Below the pieces are notes generated by a model. It was not told where the DNA came from. It did not search any database and saw only the letters and a program-made list of their open reading frames with translations. DNA of 58,127 nucleotides from Lachnospiraceae bacterium NK4A179 (GTDB lineage: Bacteria; Bacillota; Clostridia; Lachnospirales; Lachnospiraceae). Both the position numbers and the translations under genes were made by a program. Location: the NCBI GenBank assembly GCA_000421045.1, contig ATWC01000016.1:1-58127 (forward strand), given 5' to 3'. Of this stretch, positions 18,069 through 28,076 are shown piece after piece; the stretch's first letter is position 1; each line of letters opens with the position of its first letter.

Positions 18069-18422
18069 GTGATACTATTGGATACTAATAAGTTTAAGGA
18101 TATTGGCTCAAGAATACGTGAGGTACGAAAGTCAAAGCACTTAAGTCAAAACGCTTTGGCAGAAATAATAGACATCTCACCTTCTCATATGAGCGATATC
18201 GAGAATGGAAAAAAGAATATCAGTCTCGACATATTCATGCGTGTTACAGAGGCACTACAGGTATCCGCCGACTGGCTACTGCGGACAAATATACCTTCTG
18301 TTGCAAATCTTCAATCGGGTGAGATAGGGGAAATTCTGTCTGACTGTTCCGCATCAGAAACGCAAGCTCTAATCAAAATGCTCCGGACCATGAAAGCTAC
18401 TCTCCGGGAATCAAAAGAATAA
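18069..18422 (+). CDS. XRE-family HTH regulator
   Basis: 117 residues. HTH at residues 12-66 (LSQNALAEIIDISPSHMSDIENGKKNISLDIFMRV), then a helical tail (SASETQALIKMLRTMKATLRE) similar to that of many Firmicutes mobile-element regulators. No ATG precedes the domain, so the start is GTG 18069 or TTG 18078. It is divergent from the XRE gene at 17603 and followed by a strong terminator. Confidence 0.85.
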   Translation: MILLDTNKFKDIGSRIREVRKSKHLSQNALAEIIDISPSHMSDIENGKKNISLDIFMRVTEALQVSADWLLRTNIPSVANLQSGEIGEILSDCSASETQALIKMLRTMKATLRESKE

Positions 18423-18447
18423 ATCATAACAAAACACTCAAAACAAG

Positions 18448-18483
18448 GCCGTAGGTTAATGGATTTTAACCTACGGCTTCTTC
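18448..18483 (+). terminator. Rho-independent terminator
   Basis: gccgtaggttaa (18448-18459) and ttaacctacggc (18466-18477) make a perfect 12-bp stem with a 6-base loop, followed by ttcttc. It ends the short XRE transcript. Confidence 0.82.
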
Positions 18484-18575
18484 ATATACAGCTACAAATA
18501 AAATAGAATACTAACCAAGCATTAAATAGGTGCATAATGCCCGGAAATCTCACATTGGCGATAGGAAGATGGTTT

Positions 18576-20462
18576 ATGAATGAAACGGAGCAGAAACTCT
18601 CCTCTATTGAGGAGAAGAAAGAAAAAATTAGACAACGATACAAAGGAATTGACGTTGATCAGCTCTCCATTATTCCCCCGAAACCCAAACTGGATATTTT
18701 TGACCGAGAACGGGTATTAAGGGTAGCTGTCTATGCCCGGGTCTCTACCGACGATCCTAATCAAACTTCTTCTTATGAATTACAAAAGAACCATTACACC
18801 GATATAGTAAACCGAAATCCTAACTGGGTTTTGGTTGATATATATGCGGATGAAGGAATATCCGGGACATCGTTACAACACCGGGATAACTTTATTCGTA
18901 TGATAAACGACTGCAGTAATGGGCTGATAGATTTGATTGTAACAAAGAGTGTATCAAGATTTGCAAGAAATCTTTTGGATAGCGTTGGATATGTTCGGAA
19001 GCTAGGAGCCTTAAATCCTCCTGTAGGTGTTTTCTTCGAAACCGAAAATATTAATACCTTGAACAAAGATAGCGAGATGGCTCTTGCTTTTATCGCTACT
19101 ATGGCACAGGAAGAAAGTCATAATAAAAGTGAAATCATGAACGCATCAATAGAAATGCGCTTTAATCGTGGTATATTCCTTACTCCGCCACTTTTAGGAT
19201 ATGACCAGGATGAGGACGGTAACCTTGTGATAAATGAGGAAGAAGCAAAAACTGTACGCCTTATCTTTTTCATGTATATTTACGGCTATTCCTGCCAGCA
19301 AATAGCAGATACTCTCACGAAACTTGGCAGAAAAACGAAAAAAGGAAATACTGTTTGGTACGGAAGTACAGTTTTAGCTCAGCTAACCAATGAACGGCAC
19401 TGTGGATCCATTCTAGCGCGTAAAACATATACCCCTAATTATCTGGATCATAAATCAAAAAAGAACCGAAATGAAAGGACTCAGGTATTTCTTGAGGAAC
19501 ATCATGAGCCAATAATATCCCGTAAAGACTTTATATATGTCCAACATCTTATAGCAAATACCAAAAACGGGAATAACAACATTCTTCCGGAGCTTCATGT
19601 AATTCCTTCAGGCGTATTAGCCGGATATGTGTCTATCAATCCTCGATGGACTGGCTTCAAGCCAATAGATTATATTTCTGCCAGCGAGAGTATTGACGCA
19701 CCAGAAAACAATCTCGCGGAATCCGAAAAATTGGTAACTGTAAGACAGGGAGAATTTGATTTACGCGGCTACGAGATTGTCAGATCACAATTTTTTGATG
19801 TAGGCAATCGACTTGCTATGACATTCTCCTCAAGTAAGCTGAAATTTTCAGTAGCGTGCTTACACAAGCTCGAATCTGAATATATCGAAATACTGATACA
19901 TCCAATAAAAAAAATAATAGCCATTCGCTCATCAACTCCCGAAAATAGGCTCAATTTCAAGTGGATGAGAAAAAAAGATGGTATATGTGTTCCGCGCGAT
20001 ATAAGTCTTTCGCATATTTCTCCATGCATCTACGGGTTACTCGGTTGGAATGAAGCCAACCGTTATCGGATGTACGGCACATATCATCAGACAAGTACCG
20101 GAATATTATTGCTTTTTAATGTAGCAGACTCAGAAATCTTCATCCCCAAGAATACAGATAACAACGAATCTGACATTAGTGAGGTGTTTGATTTTCCGGA
20201 CAACGTTGATACTTTGGGAACAAAGAATTCAACATTGGCATTTCCAGCCTCCTGGGCAGACGGATTCGGTATGGATTATTATTCGCATGCTAATCAATAT
20301 GAGTCAACTGTTAAGCAAAACAAGGATCCGATTGTAATATCTATGGAATCCGTTGCCTATAATCCTACACCAGAGATAGAAGTACCAGACCCCGAAATAA
20401 TAGCAAGTCAACTTCAAGACGCTATAAACGATATCACCGCAGAGGAGAAGAAGAATGAGTGA
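18576..20462 (+). CDS. Large serine recombinase with extra C-terminal domain
   Basis: About 628 residues from ATG 18576, which has AGGAAG about ten bases upstream; an earlier ATG at 18537 lacks a site. The catalytic resolvase domain starts VAVYARVSTDD with the nucleophile Ser; DEGISG and KSVSRFARN follow. A recombinase domain spans about residues 170-300. There is no zinc-ribbon CxxC pair. Instead the C-terminal 200 residues hold a domain also found, free-standing, in the next two genes. It heads a five-gene operon with two ParB-like proteins. Confidence 0.9.
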   Translation: MNETEQKLSSIEEKKEKIRQRYKGIDVDQLSIIPPKPKLDIFDRERVLRVAVYARVSTDDPNQTSSYELQKNHYTDIVNRNPNWVLVDIYADEGISGTSLQHRDNFIRMINDCSNGLIDLIVTKSVSRFARNLLDSVGYVRKLGALNPPVGVFFETENINTLNKDSEMALAFIATMAQEESHNKSEIMNASIEMRFNRGIFLTPPLLGYDQDEDGNLVINEEEAKTVRLIFFMYIYGYSCQQIADTLTKLGRKTKKGNTVWYGSTVLAQLTNERHCGSILARKTYTPNYLDHKSKKNRNERTQVFLEEHHEPIISRKDFIYVQHLIANTKNGNNNILPELHVIPSGVLAGYVSINPRWTGFKPIDYISASESIDAPENNLAESEKLVTVRQGEFDLRGYEIVRSQFFDVGNRLAMTFSSSKLKFSVACLHKLESEYIEILIHPIKKIIAIRSSTPENRLNFKWMRKKDGICVPRDISLSHISPCIYGLLGWNEANRYRMYGTYHQTSTGILLLFNVADSEIFIPKNTDNNESDISEVFDFPDNVDTLGTKNSTLAFPASWADGFGMDYYSHANQYESTVKQNKDPIVISMESVAYNPTPEIEVPDPEIIASQLQDAINDITAEEKKNE

Positions 20463-21219
20463 GACACGACAGACTGCCGAAATGGAAATCATAGAGGATG
20501 ACAGCTTTAGCTTGGACGGTTTCCAAGTCGTTAGAGGGGAGTTCTTTGCACATACTTATGAACCATCAATCACTTTTGCTGACTGCAAAGTATATGTTAA
20601 TACGGCTTGCATAAAAAAACTATCAGAGTTTGATTATATTCAAATTCTCGTAAATCCTGACAACAAGAAGCTTGCCGTACTTCCTTGCTCGGAGTCTGAT
20701 AAGGATTCCTTCAGATGGTGTTCTGCAACGGCAAAAAGAACTCCAAAGCATATAACTTGTAAGATTTTTTTTGCTAAAGTTTTCGCCCTTATGGGATGGA
20801 ACCCTAAAGATCGCTATAAACTGCTCGGAAAGCTGATTAAATCCCACAATCAGCTATTATTCGTTTTTGATCTTTCTGCTCCAGAAGTAAAGATACGAAC
20901 GGTTAACGAAGACGGAACTATATCAAGCGCAAAGGAGCCAAGTTATCCGGCGGATTGGCAAAATCAGTTTGGAATACCTGTTACTGAACATCAGGGACAG
21001 CTCATGATTAACGTATTTAATGATACCGCTGTTTTTGCTTTGGAAAAAGATCCTGCCGGAACAAGCAAGAAAGAGGTAATAGAGTCAATACCACAAGAAA
21101 GCGAGGGACAACAATATGAGCAACTCACAATCCCCGGAACAGGAACACTCCCCAATCCTGACAATCGACCTGAAAAAATGCCGAATCCGAATATACAAGC
21201 AGACACTACATCTCCTTGA
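20455..21219 (+). CDS. Recombinase C-terminal-domain homologue, first copy
   Basis: 254 residues, overlapping the recombinase gene by eight bases. Residues about 15-150 align in order with the recombinase C-terminus: SLDGFQVVRGEFFA against DLRGYEIVRSQFFD, IQILVNPDNKKLAVL against IEILIHPIKKIIAIR, LMGWNPKDRYKLLG against LLGWNEANRYRMYG, and YPADWQNQFG against FPASWADGFG. It has no catalytic resolvase domain. A role as an accessory partner of the recombinase is inferred from homology and coupling. Confidence 0.8.
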   Translation: MSETRQTAEMEIIEDDSFSLDGFQVVRGEFFAHTYEPSITFADCKVYVNTACIKKLSEFDYIQILVNPDNKKLAVLPCSESDKDSFRWCSATAKRTPKHITCKIFFAKVFALMGWNPKDRYKLLGKLIKSHNQLLFVFDLSAPEVKIRTVNEDGTISSAKEPSYPADWQNQFGIPVTEHQGQLMINVFNDTAVFALEKDPAGTSKKEVIESIPQESEGQQYEQLTIPGTGTLPNPDNRPEKMPNPNIQADTTSP

Positions 21220-21526
21220 TGACCCGGAATATATTCAATTTTTGGTTAAGCCCGATAAAAGGATCCTGGCAGTACGTCCCGGCACACCTAAAGATATATC
21301 TCCACAAAAAATATACTGGAAAACCCTCACTGACAAGAAGCAGTGCTGTGAATTCTACAGCAAGAGCTTAATCGCGCATCTGCGGCAACTAATAAACACA
21401 CAGACCGGTGATTATACATATAAAGTAGTTGGAAGTATAAATGACATCAGGAATCGTGTATTTTTTGATCTCAGCCAGTCAGAAGTTATAAATGAGGAAG
21501 CGGAAGCTGTAACAATATGCAAATAG
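21116..21526 (+). CDS. Recombinase C-terminal-domain homologue, second copy
   Basis: 136 residues, starting inside the previous gene in another frame (104-base overlap). It keeps the centre of the shared domain: YIQFLVKPDKRILAVRPGT and a YKVVGSINDIRNRVFFDLSQSEV end that parallels LLFVFDLSAPEV in the upstream protein. The N-terminal GYEIVR-like part is missing. Function unknown. The overlap with both neighbours shows it is part of one co-translated operon. Confidence 0.72.
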   Translation: MSNSQSPEQEHSPILTIDLKKCRIRIYKQTLHLLDDPEYIQFLVKPDKRILAVRPGTPKDISPQKIYWKTLTDKKQCCEFYSKSLIAHLRQLINTQTGDYTYKVVGSINDIRNRVFFDLSQSEVINEEAEAVTICK

Positions 21527-22458
21527 AACATCACGAATACAACTTGAATATAGATTCTGAATTTGAATTTTTACATATAATGGCATCAGAGGAATCCATG
21601 AATCGCCTTGAAAAAAGCATTATTGCAAATGGTATTGCACATCCATTAGTTACATGGAGAGGTTCGCTAGTAGACGGACACAAACGATACAAGATATGCT
21701 CTGATATGAATATCTCATTTCCAGTTTATGAGAAGTATTTTGAAAGCAGATACGATGTGATGGAATGGATCTGCGATCAGTGCTTACTACGTGCAGATTT
21801 AACGGAAGAGTATCGCAAATACTATATTGGCAAGAAGTTCTTAGTAAGACATAGTAAGCCCCATCATTACATAGATGACAAAACCGGAGTAAAAGTAACC
21901 CATAATAGATATGATACTGCTAAAAGAATCGGAGTAATCCTTAATGTGTCCTACGGCACCGTTCTCAAATATAGCCGGTATGCCGCAGCTATAGATAAAA
22001 TTCGCTTACAGGAGCCACAAATCGTTCAAAGAATACTGTCCGGTGCGGTTAAAATATCACAAGAAAATATCGCCGAAATAGCACAGTTATCCGCTGATGA
22101 TTTACGGATTCTAAAGCACTGTTTTACGGAAAAGAACCGGGATCATTTATCACAATCTGAGATATGGCATGAATTACAGTGGAACCGTGTACATCCAACT
22201 ATGCCGACCAGCAGGAAGAAGAAATCACAATGTGACGCACAGATTAAACAGATGCCAGAATATGATCCCGATGCCGAACTATCCAGTTTATCATTCACAA
22301 TCCCATCATGGGTACGCACCATAGAACGCACTGCTAACAACGCCAATTTTGTTGCTTCAAGCGAATCTGCTAAAGATAAGCTACGTTGTCAGTTAAGAGA
22401 ACTGGCTAAGGCTGCTGACTATTTATATTATCAAATCCGGGAGGCTTCCAATGAATGA
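21517..22458 (+). CDS. ParB-like nuclease-domain protein
   Basis: 313 residues. The N-terminus (NRLEKSIIANGIAHPLVTWRGSLVDGHKRYKIC, about residues 28-62) is a ParB/Srx-type domain with the DGHKRY box. A helical HTH-like region at about 140-190 includes RYDTAKRIGVILNVSYGTVLKYSRYA. It overlaps genes on both sides by eight to ten bases. ParB-like proteins can act in partition or as CTP-dependent DNA-binding regulators; no ParA is present, so a regulatory role is more likely. Confidence 0.82.
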   Translation: MQIEHHEYNLNIDSEFEFLHIMASEESMNRLEKSIIANGIAHPLVTWRGSLVDGHKRYKICSDMNISFPVYEKYFESRYDVMEWICDQCLLRADLTEEYRKYYIGKKFLVRHSKPHHYIDDKTGVKVTHNRYDTAKRIGVILNVSYGTVLKYSRYAAAIDKIRLQEPQIVQRILSGAVKISQENIAEIAQLSADDLRILKHCFTEKNRDHLSQSEIWHELQWNRVHPTMPTSRKKKSQCDAQIKQMPEYDPDAELSSLSFTIPSWVRTIERTANNANFVASSESAKDKLRCQLRELAKAADYLYYQIREASNE

Positions 22459-23341
22459 AATCGAAGAGAGTTTCAGCAAATATGTTCCCAATGTTAACTA
22501 TGAGCTGATACCTATAAAGAACCTTGTTTCAAACCAAGACTACCAAAGAAATCTGTCGCAAAAGCATGTTCAAAAAGCGGCAGCTCATTTTGACCTTTAC
22601 CAAATAAACCCTGTTAAGGTCAGCCGTCGTGATGGTATAAATTATGTATTTAATGGGCAACACACTATAGAAATAATAGCACTCGTATCTGGCTCACGGG
22701 AAACTCCGGTCTGGTGCATGGTTTATGATGACTTGATTTATACTAAGGAAGCTGATATTTTTGCTAATCAGATGAAATATACCAAACCCCTAATGCCGTT
22801 TGAAATCTTTATGGCTAATATCGAGGCTGGAAGCGATAAACAACTCATAATAAAGGAACTTGTAGAATCATATGATCTTGAAATCACATCGTCTGCATCT
22901 CCCGGCGGAATATGTGCCGTTGCGACACTTGAAAACATCTATGATAAGTCCGGATATCATGGTCTTGACCGTGTTCTTCGTTTATGTGTCGGTACTTGGG
23001 AGGGAGTTCCACAATCTTTCAGTGCCAATATGTTAAATGGGATTTCCCGAGTTATTACCGCATACGGCGATACCTTAAAAGATAATCTCTTTAAAGAGCG
23101 ACTAGGACGTATATCAGTAAAGGAACTCGCTCGAACCGCACGTGATCGCCGTGCTGGTTCTCTTGGATTTGCAGAAGCCATTGTTATAACCTATAATAAG
23201 AAAAATCATTCGGCATTACCCATGGAAAAACTATATACACATAAAACCCGTAAAGAAAACCCTATGAAAAAAACAGAACAGGATACATCTGATGGCCAAT
23301 ATGGTGAAACCACTACAATAGATGCTCCTGCTTCTGGATAA
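22451..23341 (+). CDS. ParB-like protein, DUF6551-type
   Basis: 296 residues. SNQDYQRNLSQKHVQKAA and YVFNGQHTIEII (about residues 25-75) give the ParB-like fold with an NGQHT box in place of DGHHR. The middle region is helical; the C-terminus is low complexity. It is the last gene of the serine-recombinase operon and converges on the defence cluster, with a 27-base gap. Confidence 0.78.
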   Translation: MNEIEESFSKYVPNVNYELIPIKNLVSNQDYQRNLSQKHVQKAAAHFDLYQINPVKVSRRDGINYVFNGQHTIEIIALVSGSRETPVWCMVYDDLIYTKEADIFANQMKYTKPLMPFEIFMANIEAGSDKQLIIKELVESYDLEITSSASPGGICAVATLENIYDKSGYHGLDRVLRLCVGTWEGVPQSFSANMLNGISRVITAYGDTLKDNLFKERLGRISVKELARTARDRRAGSLGFAEAIVITYNKKNHSALPMEKLYTHKTRKENPMKKTEQDTSDGQYGETTTIDAPASG

Positions 23342-23368
23342 ATAATAATTCTAATCTTGTAGACATCA

Positions 23369-25024
23369 TTAATTAAAAAACAGTTTCAAATAGTCATTTA
23401 GTGCTGGATCCATTGCGTAAACAATCGTACCATTAATCCCTCTAGTCATTAAAGTGAGATAGATATTTAGAACAAACTGTCGCATTTCAACGTCGCCACT
23501 AGATTTTGTAAAATTGTCTTTAAGATTCTCCTTTGAAATCTCTATTTGACCGGTTTCTTTGCAATAGTAAACCTCCCGGCCAAACACTACGCCGGCTATA
23601 TCTAAATCAAACCCTTGTATTTTGTGGACGCTATAAATAGTATTTTCTTTTTGCCGCTTCTTTCCATCAGCCCAATGAAATATTTGGTTATCTATAATAA
23701 TGTCGTCCGATATATTCCAACCCGGTCCAGCAATAATCTTACACAAACCTGATTCCTGATTGCGCTCATAGATTATTGATGACATTTCATCAATACTATT
23801 CACTGCCTTTAACTTATAATTTTCAATTATCTTATATTCATGTATATCAACTTTGGACCCAGTAATAACTCTTTTTACATAATTATAATATCCATTTCCG
23901 CCCTTACAGCGCATTTGAGAATATAAGTTATAATATTCCGCTAAGTGCGGCTTACAGATCGTATTAAATCTTTTTTGATCTATATCAGCTGTCCTTATAG
24001 CTTGTAGAGGATCATAGAATAATATCTGCAAATCGCTACTTTCTATAATCCAATCAAGCTCTGTCATATCCTTCTCGGTCCCAGTATATGATTCTCCCAT
24101 TATCTGCTTGTTAATTTTGTCAAAACGGGCCGCAGTTTGAGCACCTGGCAGGTGCTTTCGTTGATAAAGCCTATGCGATTCATCAACAACTAGCAGATTA
24201 TAATGTTTTTTGACCACATCAGAAGGCGACAGTATCATATCTCCTGATAATCCTTCTATTGAATCAAAAATATCTATCATAGTTTTATGCAATTCTCCCA
24301 TTGGAACAACAAAGCCAATGGTAAATGCAGCTCCAAACTTTTTTCGTAATTTTTGTAAATATAATACTTCCTCCTCATTTTCGACAGTACTCCAAACTTT
24401 TCTATTATTACATAAATCCGTAAGTAATTTGACAATATACACTGCCAAAATAGTTTTACCTGTTCCGGCACCACCGAATACCTGAATTAAAGACTGCTTC
24501 GAAGCATTATAAATATCTGATAATTTTTTAACTATATAAAATGCGGCTTTTTGTTGTTCGTCATTAAGACTCTTATATGGTGAATACTTGAATAATTCCG
24601 AATTCTCTATGTCAGAAATCGATTTCTTTACTATCTCCAGTTTTAATAGTTTATCCCATATTCCCAAGAAATCATCTTCATATGCCTCTTTATAAAAATA
24701 ATCGTGATCAACAACTCCCGCGTTGCCATTAATTAGTTTTTTCGAGCCGTCAGCTCCAATGTATTTTATTAGAAATGATTCCAAATCTAATATAACTGAC
24801 TTATTATAGGTCTTATCACTTATTAAGCAAATATCGGTAAAATCTTCAAATTGTTGTTCCAAAAGATGCTGTTCGGTTCGTCTTGCCAAATCCAATGTTT
24901 CACCGACATAGGCTGACGATGAATTATAAATAATATAAACAGCTGGCCAGTTTGTGCCAAATATCCATCCTTTTATACTGTCTATAGACGTTCTGGAATA
25001 TGTCATATTTTCAACGACTGGCAT
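23369..25024 (-). CDS. GIY-YIG nuclease fused to DUF2075 helicase
   Basis: 551 residues. Residues about 25-95 are a GIY-YIG nuclease-like domain (WPAVYIIYNSSSAYVGETLDLARRTEQHL, with Glu in a helix later). From about 150 on it is a superfamily-1-like DUF2075 ATPase: Walker A GGAGTGKTILA near 190, Walker B LLVVDESHRL near 280, and late motifs VHKIQGFDLD and LMTRG. It is the last gene of the defence operon, 15 bases after the AIPR gene. It probably cuts or unwinds foreign DNA. Membership in the cluster is by operon position. Confidence 0.85.
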   Translation of the reverse strand: MPVVENMTYSRTSIDSIKGWIFGTNWPAVYIIYNSSSAYVGETLDLARRTEQHLLEQQFEDFTDICLISDKTYNKSVILDLESFLIKYIGADGSKKLINGNAGVVDHDYFYKEAYEDDFLGIWDKLLKLEIVKKSISDIENSELFKYSPYKSLNDEQQKAAFYIVKKLSDIYNASKQSLIQVFGGAGTGKTILAVYIVKLLTDLCNNRKVWSTVENEEEVLYLQKLRKKFGAAFTIGFVVPMGELHKTMIDIFDSIEGLSGDMILSPSDVVKKHYNLLVVDESHRLYQRKHLPGAQTAARFDKINKQIMGESYTGTEKDMTELDWIIESSDLQILFYDPLQAIRTADIDQKRFNTICKPHLAEYYNLYSQMRCKGGNGYYNYVKRVITGSKVDIHEYKIIENYKLKAVNSIDEMSSIIYERNQESGLCKIIAGPGWNISDDIIIDNQIFHWADGKKRQKENTIYSVHKIQGFDLDIAGVVFGREVYYCKETGQIEISKENLKDNFTKSSGDVEMRQFVLNIYLTLMTRGINGTIVYAMDPALNDYLKLFFN

Positions 25025-25039
25025 ATATTTACATCTCCC

Positions 25040-27148
25040 TTAGTTATCTTCGGACTTAAATCCTTCAGCTCGTGCTCTGCTCTCCAAATCTAATAAATGC
25101 CTAGACTGAACCGAGTTGGGAATTTTGCTCGGTATCTGGCATGCCACTTTTAGAGCTGATACATCTGTAGGTGACACTATATGATGCTCTACAGCAAATT
25201 CAGCAAGTCTTTTCCAATGCTCAGCGGGTAATTTAACCACCTCCGTCTGTGCATTGATACCGTTTGTCACTTTTTGATTTTTATTGGCCTTACGATTTTC
25301 ATACTTATTATCCTCACTTGATATTAGGCAAGTGTCTATTTCTTCTGGAAGTTCTATATTTAATACCTGAACAGAATCCCAGCACGAAGCTCTTTTACAC
25401 CATTGCGTGACATTTATTATTGGACGATTTGGATCTGTGATTTTGTTAAAAACAGCTTCTGCAATAATACCCAAGGCTTCCTTAATCGGATCTAATAATT
25501 CTTGCTTGTTCCAAATCAATATTAAATCCAGGTCTCTTCCCGGGTATTGCTTCATAATTAGTCTATGAAACAAGGCTATCGAATATGTAATTACATTTGC
25601 CCTATATCCACCCTCATACCAAGACTGTTTAGGAATATATGAAGATAAATATTCAAACATTATTGTAAGTGCTACTATGGATTGATAGTATCTTTCATTA
25701 AACTGGGCATCATTTATTTGCCATTGTTCATCAATATAATTTGCAAATTGTATAAAATTTGTCTGTGCTCCTTTACTTACAGTGTCAGGGTGTCCTAGCC
25801 AGGTGTTATGAACCTTAGCCAAATCTGTCTTTTTTATAAGTTGTTTTTTGGGATTTTTTAGTAAAAATGCGCTTTTTTTAGCAGGCGTTAACCGCATCTG
25901 TTCCTGTAAATACTGTCCTCTAGCACGTTCATAGAACCATATTGTTTCATATTGCGCCCCATGTACCGCCGGAGCATATGTAACTTTTGAGATTTGTTCC
26001 ATCTGCCTATGAAACGGATGTGATGCAAAGAAGTCAGCATCGCTCACCTTATTCTGACTATTTGAAGAACGCGAAATATCACGTATTAAGTTATCAGCAT
26101 CATCAACGGAAACACGATTTTCATCTATTTCAGTCAGCTTCATTTGAACATATATTTTGCTTAAATCTGCATGATTATTTCGTTTAGCATTGTATAACGA
26201 AGCTGTTGTTTGTCCCCCGTTAATTATCTGAAAATCACGTGCGTTAATGATATACTTCATGCCCTGTATTTCTTTTAACTGAACGCTTTTTGCTGTTACT
26301 GATATACCATTATTAAATGCAAAAAACATCTGTGGCGAATTAATTATTGTCTCACGTATTTTTTTGTTTACGGCAACTTTGGTAGACAAGAATGATCTAA
26401 CATTACCTTCTAATAGTTTTGCACCATATTTATCATAAATATCTGCTAATAACTCTCCGGGTATAACCCCTAAATAGCTCTTATACTTTTGGCTTTCCCC
26501 TACATTTGCTTCAATACATGGAATTCCATTTTCAATATAGTCCTGAAAATTGATTTCTATGTTTTCAATGCTAGGAGAAGTACATACTTCAAATAATCTC
26601 GCAAGATCCCAAATCTGAGCTTCGACAGGAACCCCCTCAAAATCATCAATATCTATTGACTTAATTCGTGCACTTGTTTTTGCATCAGTAAACAAAAACA
26701 CTCGAAACTTTCTTATGCTTTTACGATTATTCTTTAATAAATCAATCAAATCAGAAGCACTGGTGCTTATATCCACATCATAAGAGAGGCTTGAGTTTAA
26801 TGCCGCATCAACAAATACCATGACTCTATCAATCGCTTGATTTGCAGCCGACATAATCAGAGTTCTATCCTCATTCAGTCCGTCATAATCTGCAACAATC
26901 ATATTCATTGTTCCGTCAAATTCATCAAGAGAGTACCCATCTATTCTATATTTTTTTCTTTTATACTCTCCCGGAAAATAGCAGGGAACAAAATCTGGCA
27001 ATATCTCATTATCAATAAGATATGAAGAGACATTATCTACGAAGCAAGCGCAAGATCCCTCCCCAGTAGTAACTGAAGCAGCTTTTACACCTTCTAAAAA
27101 ATCTTTTTTGAACTCTGATGCATCCATATATTCTATCCTCTTTTCCAC
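25040..27148 (-). CDS. AIPR-family abortive infection protein
   Basis: 702 residues. The AIPR domain core is at about residues 230-500, with FFAFNNGISVTAKS and IINGGQTTASLYNA, the family's most conserved segments. AIPR proteins are RNase- or nuclease-linked effectors found with phage-defence genes and in the MutL/MORC-Z1-AIPR class of system. It overlaps the DUF4420 gene by 16 bases. Its base composition is AT-rich like the rest of the cluster. Confidence 0.88.
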   Translation of the reverse strand: MEKRIEYMDASEFKKDFLEGVKAASVTTGEGSCACFVDNVSSYLIDNEILPDFVPCYFPGEYKRKKYRIDGYSLDEFDGTMNMIVADYDGLNEDRTLIMSAANQAIDRVMVFVDAALNSSLSYDVDISTSASDLIDLLKNNRKSIRKFRVFLFTDAKTSARIKSIDIDDFEGVPVEAQIWDLARLFEVCTSPSIENIEINFQDYIENGIPCIEANVGESQKYKSYLGVIPGELLADIYDKYGAKLLEGNVRSFLSTKVAVNKKIRETIINSPQMFFAFNNGISVTAKSVQLKEIQGMKYIINARDFQIINGGQTTASLYNAKRNNHADLSKIYVQMKLTEIDENRVSVDDADNLIRDISRSSNSQNKVSDADFFASHPFHRQMEQISKVTYAPAVHGAQYETIWFYERARGQYLQEQMRLTPAKKSAFLLKNPKKQLIKKTDLAKVHNTWLGHPDTVSKGAQTNFIQFANYIDEQWQINDAQFNERYYQSIVALTIMFEYLSSYIPKQSWYEGGYRANVITYSIALFHRLIMKQYPGRDLDLILIWNKQELLDPIKEALGIIAEAVFNKITDPNRPIINVTQWCKRASCWDSVQVLNIELPEEIDTCLISSEDNKYENRKANKNQKVTNGINAQTEVVKLPAEHWKRLAEFAVEHHIVSPTDVSALKVACQIPSKIPNSVQSRHLLDLESRARAEGFKSEDN

Positions 27149-28071
27149 CCATCAATACTTGATATACTTAGAATATAGTCGCAACGTATTATCTCTGATC
27201 GTATTTCTTTTCTTAGTAATCTTGGAAAAGAATTGTTTACATCATATCTGTCTTTTCCGAAATACTTATATGGATATTTATCATATATATCCATATCAAT
27301 ATATCCTATGCAGCTTAATTTATTAAAGTAAGTTTCTAATAATTCAATATTGTCATCAAAATATTTTGAAATATCAGATACAAGTCCTCGAAGCGTAAAC
27401 GCTCCATCTGCCTCTGGTGCACACGGATCAACTCTATATATCATCAGTTCTCCATCTTCACCATTTCCAAGTTGTTCTATTGAATGAATCGCAATCTGAT
27501 CCGACGAAAGACCTGTTGTCTTTATCTCGCGCCATATTTCATCATAAACAAAATCCTGATCAGCACCTTCAGGTCCAACCCATCCTTCCAAAGCGTTTTT
27601 TGCGCCTTTATCAGTTTCCAGTATAATTTGTAAATATAAAAGCTCCCCTATAAGTCCTCTTCTCTTCTCATCAGATAATACTGACATATTCTTATGTTCC
27701 ATCAATCTCCGCCACTGTCGATACCTTGCACCAACCTTTTTTAATGCGTCTTTTTCAGTTAATGCATCTGACGAATAATCAATTAAATTGCTACACATAC
27801 TGATAAATACATCTTCCTGTGACTTTTCAGTGAGTTGAAAAGAAATATAATAATCCCCGTCACCTCGTTTATGGCATACCGTTAATATGCTCTTAGATGA
27901 ATCTATGTCCTCTAATGGAGCATGGGATATTATTACCAATGCTTTATTGGTAGGCGTTTCATAAGCCACATGCCATTGTAATACGTGTTTTATACCAAGT
28001 TGCAGCGACCCGGTTTCATATGATTTAATATTACTCCAGGATTTTCTTAATATTTCTTCTGAACCATTCAT
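27133..28071 (-). CDS. PD-(D/E)XK-motif protein (DUF4420)
   Basis: 312 residues from ATG 28071; a GTG at 28080, overlapping the Z1 stop, is an alternative. The nuclease-like core is near residues 165-195, with QDFVYDEIWREIKTTG giving the D...ExK pattern. DUF4420 proteins accompany Z1 and MORC ATPases in predicted restriction systems, where they are the likely DNA-cutting subunit. Both ends overlap neighbouring genes. Confidence 0.82.
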   Translation of the reverse strand: MNGSEEILRKSWSNIKSYETGSLQLGIKHVLQWHVAYETPTNKALVIISHAPLEDIDSSKSILTVCHKRGDGDYYISFQLTEKSQEDVFISMCSNLIDYSSDALTEKDALKKVGARYRQWRRLMEHKNMSVLSDEKRRGLIGELLYLQIILETDKGAKNALEGWVGPEGADQDFVYDEIWREIKTTGLSSDQIAIHSIEQLGNGEDGELMIYRVDPCAPEADGAFTLRGLVSDISKYFDDNIELLETYFNKLSCIGYIDMDIYDKYPYKYFGKDRYDVNNSFPRLLRKEIRSEIIRCDYILSISSIDGWKRG

Positions 28072-28076
28072 AATAA

